Assembly (NCBI GenBank): GCA_032622095.1
Contig: CP136062.1
Span: 197,541,887-197,605,886 of the forward strand
Direction: 5' to 3'
Length of the DNA: 64,000 nt
DNA from: Siphonodentalium dalli
Taxonomy: Eukaryota > Mollusca > Scaphopoda > Gadilida > Siphonodentaliidae
Made by a program: the position numbers and the translations under genes. Positions 57,040 to 64,000 of this stretch are shown one piece after another (positions within the stretch are counted from its first letter, which is position 1; the number at the start of each line of letters is the position of its first letter). The notes beneath the pieces were generated by a model. The model did not search any database, was not told the origin of the DNA, and was given only the letters and a program-made list of their open reading frames with translations.

Positions 57040-57699
57040 AGTTGAAATTAAAGAGATCCGGACTCCAAGACAGACTTCAGATTGTGGGAGCTATTCATCC
57101 GGTACATGTATAAAGACATGTGCAGTTATATAGTGAGTATTTTTTTTTTTCAAAATACCATTTTTCAGTTGATAAATACAATATCAATGACAATGTATTT
57201 GAAGATCACCTATTTGATTTGGCCAAATTCGGGCCTCAAACATCAATTTTGAGTCGAAGTATCCCAATAACACTCAGCATTATATGATTTCAATTTTCAA
57301 TGATAATAATTTACTACCTCAAGTTTTTAGGAGGCCATCAAAAAGAGCAGACGATAGTCTCAGAGATGATTTACAGAAATGCATGAACATAATCGCAAGA
57401 TTTTGACAGCTTGTGACCACAATTTTTTCAAAATTTCAACCCATTTACATGTACAGGTATTTACTGACAAATGTCATGTAAGATTTAGCATGCGGCAATA
57501 TACACACTTGTATAAGTTGTATTATACAAACATATAACCTGTTTTATGCTTCAAATGGGAGAAATATCAGTGGTTTGTTGATATGCACAGAGGCCCCTAC
57601 CGTATATGTTTTTGCCCGCTAACTTCCACATATTCACAGACTGCATCGATACAATCCGGTTCCGTTTTTAGGTCAACTTTACTTTGTAAAGTTTGAGCT

Positions 57700-58830
57700 A
57701 TTGCCATGGCTTGGTATCCGTCGTCCGTGTGTGTGCGCGATTCATCAACAATTTCCTTTAGCACGGGCTACAGGTCGTACCTTTGTTCTGATTATTATGA
57801 AATTTGTCATGGATGTTGACATTGACATTGACATGGAGATGGGACACGAGTCATTTTGGGGTCATTTGGCAAAAAAACATGGTCGCGAGTGGCCATCTTT
57901 GATTTCAAAATTCAATCCATTAGCACGGGCTACAGGTCGTCTGATCATCATGAAATTTGTCATGGATGTTAATATTGACATGTACCGTAGATGGGAACGA
58001 GTCATTTTTGGGTCGTTCGGCCAAAAAACATGGCCGCCAGCAGCCATCTTGGATTTTACTCTTGGCATGACTAAATCCTTTGGCACGGGCTACATGTCCT
58101 ACATTTGGTCGGATCATTATGAAATTTGTAATGGCTATTGACACGTAGATGGGATCGAGGCATTTTGGAGTCATTCGGCAAAAAAACATGGCCACCAGCG
58201 GCCATATTGGATTTCAAAATTCAATCTATTAGCATAGGCTACAGGTCGTACTGTTCGTCTGATCTTCATGAAATTTGTCATGGATGTTAATATTGACATG
58301 TAGAGTAATTTTGGGGTTGTTCGGCCAAAAAACATCTCCGCCAGCAGCCATCTTGGATTTTACTCTTTGCATGACCAAATCCTTTGGCACGGGCTACAAG
58401 TCGTATCTTTGGTCCGATCATAATGAGATTTGTCATGAATGTTAACAATGACATGTAGATGGGAAATGGGTCATTTTGAGGTCATCGCCCAAAAAACATG
58501 GCCGCCAGGTGCCATCTTGTATTTTGCTCTTTACATGACTAAAACCTTTCACATAGGGTACAGGTCGTATCTTTTGTAGGATCACCATGAAATTTGTAAT
58601 GGATGTTAACAATGACATATAAATGGGAACAAGTTTTTTTGGGGGTCATTCGGCAAAAAAACATGGCTGCCAGTGGCCATCTTGGAGTTTACTCTTTGCA
58701 TAACTACATGTAGGCCTAGCTTTCAACTTTCCACATTCCTAATCAATCCGTTGACTGTAACACATGAAATTATTCCCTTTCCAAGTTGAGCTACAGTGTC
58801 ATTGACACTTTCATTTTGTGTCGAGTTCGA
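57700..58830. repeat. Tandem array, ATGGCCGCC-x-GCCATCTTGGAT type, array 2
   Basis: Six units start at about 57878, 58025, 58187, 58330, 58493 and 58655, with spacing near 147 or 162 bp. Two unit types alternate in the first part: one continues TTTCAAAATTCAATC, the other TTTTACTCTTTGCATGAC. All share GGCACGGGCTACAGGTCGTA and GATCATTATGAAATTTGT. The array ends at CCAAGTTGAGCTACAGTGTC (58780), like array 1. Confidence 0.85.
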
Positions 58831-60257
58831 CATCTTTTTACCAAAATATTTGAAGCGGCAAGCCGTTTTTTTGTTGATTACTAGTAGTTAAAAGTTTTCA
58901 AATATGTATGTTAATCATGCATATCCTGTGAGCTTCCAATGTTAAAAAATGGGGCTAAGAACACGAATAAGGCTGCACAATATGTGCACTCCCTTCTCAA
59001 TGTAAACAAAAATTTATAAACACAAATGCGATTTTAGCTTTTATGTTAACATACTATGGATAGCATTAACATATTCTACGTGTATATTTGTAATACATGT
59101 ATATAATACCATGCCCCCAACATCTACATCCCTCATAATTGGCTACAGCAATAGCAAATCCATTTACTGAAGCAAACTGGGCCATGGAAAAGGATTGTAG
59201 TAGGAAATGCCGAAGCCAAACAATCTGAATTAAGAGGGCTGCATCTATTTCATTCAATGTTGTCCCATTTGTAGGCTTCATTTTGAGTTTTAAAGTTGTT
59301 GTAAACTGATTTGCATGTACCCGGTATGCAGTAAAAGATATCAAGCCCCACACATGGTAAACAATCGGCACAAATTTCTGAGTTTACTATCACATATCTC
59401 ACATGTTTATTGGGAAGATACATTGTAACTATTATCGTAGTTTATTTAGATGTAAATGATATTTATATGATTTATTCACATGACATAACTTCACAAGCTA
59501 TTAAATCGCATAATTGAATGTGAGCAGTGTAGTTTTCAATAATTATTTGGGTACACCTGTTATATATGCCAAAGTCATATCCGAAGGCCACAGCCCTAAG
59601 TTAAAGGGAGGGTATGAGAGGGGTGACCTCCCCCTGGAACTATCTATGGTAATGCCATAAAATGACAATTTATTGCTTTATTTGATGATTTAGTGTTTTG
59701 TTTGTTTTCAAGTATTAATGGTCAAAAACAAATTATTTGAGTATTTGTTTTTCTTTCCAACTGTTTTTTGGGCACCTGGAGTTTGGGCGCCCATACCTGT
59801 TACAGGTCCCAAAACTGGCCTGGTTTCTACACTGAATGTGAGACAACACACAATTAAAGTGATGTGAAAGTTGAAACACTCCGATTGGGGGATCAAATAG
59901 TAATGAAGAATAATCTTGCTCAAAGTAGTATTTTTACGAATATTAAACTAATTTTACAGCACACATCATTCTTATATATTAATTGAATGCATTGACTCTC
60001 GATGGCAAAATCATTTGCGTTAGTTTGTTGCCGATTGTTGCATCCCGAACCGAGATCTAAAAATTTACAATGAAGCGTAATTCAGACGGTGATACATACA
60101 TGTATGTAGTGGAATGGTTCATTTCTTTGAGATTTTCGGCAATGTTAGTAGAATGCAATATTCCCACAGTCGGCATAGCGCATGAGTACTAACTTATTAG
60201 TTGCAGGCACCTGAACAAGTCCATAATGATAATGTGTTTAAATGGTCTCCTTTTCAG
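58831..60257. other. No gene confirmed
   Basis: Mostly AT-rich. A minus-strand 101-codon frame (59066-59371) with ALLIQIVWLRHFLLQSFSMA is a weak exon candidate without clear splice sites. A second frame at 59708-59923 is unsupported. Confidence 0.3.
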
Positions 60258-60397
60258 CACACCAACAAACACAGTACTGTGATGCTATTCATGCACTGAT
60301 GAACATTAACCAGAGTATTCAGAACAGCAGACCAAAAGCTGACATGGGACGATGTGGCGAGAGGCAGGAGACAATGACTGTTCGCATGGTGAATTGA
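60258..60397 (+). CDS. Candidate last exon, 45 codons
   Basis: CTCCTTTTCAG is followed by a frame reading HQQTQYCDAIHALMNINQSI, QNSRPKADMGRCGERQETMT, VRMVN and TGA (60395-60397). Non-repetitive, well-mixed residues with a strong acceptor argue for a real terminal exon. Its phase needs one base from the previous exon, so it does not join directly to the 57035 donor; a further exon would be required. Not recognised as a known protein. Confidence 0.4.
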
Positions 60398-60599
60398 GCA
60401 TACATGTACCGGTACATGTACTATACTTCTGTTTTGTAACTGCTATGGGTTATCTGATTCAAATGGAAATTTTATATCCTCTGAATGATCTGTAACCAAT
60501 ATGAGCTACCGGTAGAAGATGCACCACAATGAGCCATTCAAATCCAAGATTATTTAATCTATCACACTCATACTGGTAGATGTATTCCTGTTTTAGCGA

Positions 60600-61535
60600 T
60601 ACTAAAAATCCCTTAAGCCTTTAATAACTGAATACTCATTGACGAGTAGTTAATCATTTCCCATTTCTTCATTTGCAATAAATTCAGCAAACTGCCTGAG
60701 GCTGTTTGTTGCACTTATTATATGATCACTCCTACAACTGAAAGATTGTAATTCATGTAGAATGCTTGAGGCTGTTTCATCTGTGCTGTCTACATGGGAG
60801 ACTCGCATGTATAAGAGAATGCACTGGCATAGGGTCTTTAATGCTGCACGAGCACAGCTCCCAACATGAAATGGTTAAAATGATTGAGAGGAAACAATAA
60901 TATTTTATAAGCCTGCAAGTGCATAATCCCGTGGGGGATGCATATGACGTTATATTTGGTGCACAGTATTTTTTTTCACTTTTTGTGATGGTATAGACCC
61001 CATGATCGCTAGATTTCAAAATATGATGTAGAACTTTTGTCAACATTCAAATTGGTAGTTTTGTTTACCACATGGTCCATGTAAATATTTGGTTGTTACT
61101 GCTGAATTTCCTTTCTCATCTGAAATTGACATCCAAATGGAATTAAACTTGAGTAATGTGAATCTCACCTGATAAAGCTGGTAAAACTCTTAAGATGATT
61201 ACTATTTATTTTGTTTTTGGCACATCTTAAGCAATTCCACTACACAGTGCTACAGCTGTACTTTCCTTTTTATGCGTTTTCATCTGTGCTATTCATTATA
61301 GGCCATCTAGCCGAATATTTTCTGAACTGTCTCTTTTAAATTCTCTCCGATTAAATTGTCTTGGATTTGCCACTTGAATGGCTAAGTATGGCAAATCTTC
61401 CAGTTCATATTTGTTAGTCAACATCATTTAGATAATTTAAAAGAAATGTATTCCCCGTTCAGTCGAACTAAAAATACCTTAACCCTTTGATAACAGAATA
61501 CTCACTGACGAGTAGTTACTGGTTACACATTTGTA
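60600..61535. repeat. Pair of 55-bp direct repeats with hairpin
   Basis: GAATACTCATTGACGAGTAG (60632) and GAATACTCACTGACGAGTAG (61496) lie in matching 55-bp blocks that include ACTAAAAATACCTTAA. TACTC and GAGTA form a short hairpin. The second block has TTAACCCTTTGA, similar to the family P end. Confidence 0.6.
60797..60836 (-). mobile_element. Family P MITE remnant
   Basis: GACTCGCATGTATAAGAGAA then TGCACTGGCATAGGGT is the inner arm and flank of a family P palindrome with four changes. No ends or second arm remain. Confidence 0.65.
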
Positions 61536-61989
61536 TTAATGTTTATATAATTTCTCTTGTGATTATAAACAATAATTTTATAAACGATAATTTCATTGTG
61601 AATTATGACACATGCGCTATCAGAATTTATCTGTCATTGGTAGTGTGGCGGTATTGTTTAGATTTCTGGTAGATCACATGATTAAACTAGTGGCTGAATT
61701 ACCGGTATGTGGTAAAAAACTTGAGCGCAATGAATTATTTTACTACAACACTTCAATCAAGTGAATCCTCTCTATTTATCTACATGTATATAGATCACAG
61801 TGCCTATATATACCATGTTGTTATGTTTAAAGTTGAATTCTTATTCTGAATAAAATAATTTAGATAGAAACTTATCGCATTGTAATGAAAACCATTGATG
61901 GAACATTCTGCGTACCCAGCCATCACCCCCCCCCCCCGCCACCCCCACCACCACCCAGCTGGGTTCCCCATCCATTCTTCGACGCACCA

Positions 61990-62345
61990 AATGTGTCAGA
62001 TGACATGGACCTGTGTCGCCCCAAACGTGTCGTTTTACACGCCTGACGCGTTTTCTATGGACAAACTCTGTGACACGTTTAGTGTGTCACCTGACACGAT
62101 TGGGCGACACGTTAGATGTGTCGCATGACACATTTGCTGTGTCGCAAGACATAGACCCGTGTCACCCAAACGTGTCGTTTTACACGCCTGACGCGCTTTC
62201 TATGGACAAACTCTGTGACGCGTTTAGTGTGTCACCTGACACGATTGGGCGACACGTTAGCTGTGTCGCATGACACGTTTACTGTGTCATTCGACGCGCT
62301 TTCTATGGACAACTTATCGTGTCATTTGACACGGTAAAGTTTTTC
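61990..62345. repeat. Array of GTGTCA/TGACAC palindromes, array 2
   Basis: Contains a duplicated block of about 146 bp (ACGTGTCGTTTTACACGCCT at 62025 and 62171), with GTGTCACCTGACACGATTGG and GTGTCGCATGACAC in each. The end, GACACGGTAAAGTTTTTC, is the inverted counterpart of the start of array 1. Two long plus-strand frames are repeat artefacts. Confidence 0.8.
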
Positions 62346-62950
62346 TACCATGGTAGTTGGCTGTATCGAAACGTATCTGTATTTGATCGTAAGCTACACA
62401 GCATTTTTGGATAGTTGAAAAATGTCAGGACTGGGCATACAATGGATCTCTTCTTTGGCTGACATCGCTTGTATATACACAAGTGTAGATTACATCATTA
62501 CAAATCACAAGACCTCGAATACTGGCCGTGCTGTGCTAAGAAACCGCGATATAGCTGACTCTCCGGATATAATGTCTGAGCTAATTACACGGATATTGAC
62601 ATAATTAAGTGCATCGAATGTCATAATTGATGGTGACACAGTGCTATTCAATAGCTATTTTCTGGCTTTAATCATTGTAAACTCAAAATCGTTGAGGGTC
62701 GGTTACACGAAACTACGACCTTCTTTTTCATCCACCGAACGTCAACTTGGCGCTTTGATAAAAGATCACGCCCAGATATATCAAATATCATAAATATCTT
62801 GTCAATGCAAAATCCGACCTTAGAAACTACTTTACATATTGCAATTTGAAGCCTTGGTACATTTTATTTAATTTGTTTCTATTGGTGTATTCCGCTTGTA
62901 AAATTTAACATACCTGAAACATATACTAACTATTGATATACGGGCGTGAT
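62346..62950 (+). pseudogene. LINE ORF1 fragment joined to LINE 3' part
   Basis: TGGTTGGCTGTATCGAAACG-like 5' text leads to a frame with RAVLRNRDIADSPDIMSEL and DGDTVLFNSYFLALI. These match the region before the zinc knuckles in the 23.4-kb copy (there AVLRNT and DGQKVLLNSYLL). The zinc-knuckle part is missing, and the sequence continues directly with the 3' block seen at 24480-24690 (AACTACTTTACATATTGCA). Confidence 0.6.
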
Positions 62951-64000
62951 GCGATCTGAATAAGAAAAAAACACTTGCCAAGTTCACAGCAATTTTTCCA
63001 GCTGTTTTCACACAGTAGTTGCACAAACGTTCTTAATTTCTTCCATACCAAGAGAATGCTAACAAGGAACTGTGTTTAGTTGTCCCTGTGCTAGAAAGTT
63101 TTGGACCCGAACTTTAATCATTTGATCACTTGGGTTAGTCTGCATGTGGCATAACTAGTCAGTATAAGAATATTTGCCGTAATTGTCGAACCGGACCACG
63201 ACATTCCGTCGAAGGACTATAGTAAATACCCTCGTCCTCCGCCCGTCCGTGCGACTGTCCGTAACTTTGTCCGAACCTATATTCTGTCATAGGAAACTGC
63301 GCACCTGCGATTTTGAGTTCCATCGGAGTCATTTTGGGGTCATATGTTCATATTGGACTTATTTAATTCTGAAATAAGCCCATAATGGCGCGGGCCACAG
63401 TGAAAACACATTATAATGAACGGTAAGAATCTGGTCGATTAATGTTCATATAGAGCGTAATTCAGATTCAGATAATGCCGATATGGGCTTATTTGTGTTT
63501 TTGAAATAAGATCAATATGAGCTTATTTTCAGGAGAACATGCTGAAATAAAGAGCGTGTGCCTACATACATGTATGTATGTATGTACGTAAAGTTTAAAA
63601 CAGCCAGCTCATCATGCTTGGTAACTTCGCTGAGCTTTGTTCAGAGTACATGTGACGTTTGAATAACGGTGTTTTGTATATGTATCGTCTCATAGGGGCC
63701 ATACTACCAAATGTTGTTGAAGGTTTAAACGAGAAATGTCCATTTATACCGCAATAAATTATTGACACGATCGTCGCACGTTGGATAACAGTAATACGCG
63801 CATATGTACCGGTAAGTGTATCAATATAACATGTAATACAGCAAAAGGTAAATATATTTCACAATGTTATCGACCGATTCGATCGCCCGAACATGACAAA
63901 GACAACAATCTACTGGGTTTGGTACGAGGCATGAAGATTACGACTTGTTCCGTGACAATAGAGTGGGCATATAAGTATTTCGGAAACTTAATTGTCGAGC
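62951..64000. other. No gene; dispersed repeats
   Basis: At 63380-63545 lies another GGCGCGGGCCACAGTGAAA and ATGCCGATATGGGCTTATTT repeat, shared with 19.7 and 33.2 kb. GTATG microsatellite-like units occur near 63570. No coding frame supported. Confidence 0.5.

Noticed and set aside
57701-58141. 146-codon open frame
   Set aside because: It lies wholly in a tandem array, repeats internally and has an equally open opposite strand.
61895-62273. Two overlapping plus-strand frames with repeated CRFTRLTRF or NVSFYTPDA text
   Set aside because: They are translations of the duplicated GTGTCA palindrome array.

Overview
This window is nuclear DNA of an animal, most likely a marine invertebrate. A mollusc or other lophotrochozoan fits best, but this is inference. 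It has no bacterial gene organisation. It is AT-rich, has long non-coding stretches with intron-style splice signals, and is packed with decayed transposons: Jockey-type LINEs, a Crypton tyrosine recombinase, a cut-and-paste transposase relic, several TTAA-flanked MITE families, foldback elements and many mid-length tandem repeats. No intact, confidently functional host gene was found. The best candidate is a small multi-exon gene suggested by a promoter-like exon near 50.1 kb and isolated exons near 56.9 and 60.3 kb.

Layout. 0-0.5 kb: a possible exon with a broken PHD-like zinc finger. 0.9-8.8 kb: three diverged tandem copies of one segment, each carrying on the minus strand the remains of the same unassigned gene; copy 2 holds a 520-bp TTAA-flanked insertion that copy 3 lacks. 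11-12.4 kb: LINE reverse transcriptase split by a MITE. 12.6-13.3 kb: Crypton recombinase relic. 14.3-18.3 kb: DNA transposon relic with a repeated terminal-type motif. 22.4-24.9 kb: LINE copy with 5' region, ORF1 and 3' tail but no reverse transcriptase seen. 25.6-32.3 kb: stacked tandem repeat families. 34.0-34.7 kb: LINE 3' end. 36.4-40.5 kb: nearly full-length Jockey-like LINE, minus strand, with a MITE beside its catalytic motif. 41-45.3 kb: MITEs, minisatellites, LINE 5' pieces and palindromic GTGTCA arrays.

45.5-47.8 kb is the most striking part. Two copies of a foldback-like element have inverted ends built from a 20-bp palindromic repeat, each flanked by an approximate 8-bp target duplication. 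One copy contains a loopless 213-bp palindrome. Both lie in or beside a roughly 350-bp tandem array reaching 49.3 kb. 50-64 kb: possible exons, further MITEs, tandem repeats and another LINE relic.

The elements give a relative history. MITEs entered already inserted LINEs, foldback elements entered or abutted the satellite array, and the TTAA element entered one segmental copy after duplication. All family assignments come from reading motifs by eye; no database search was run.
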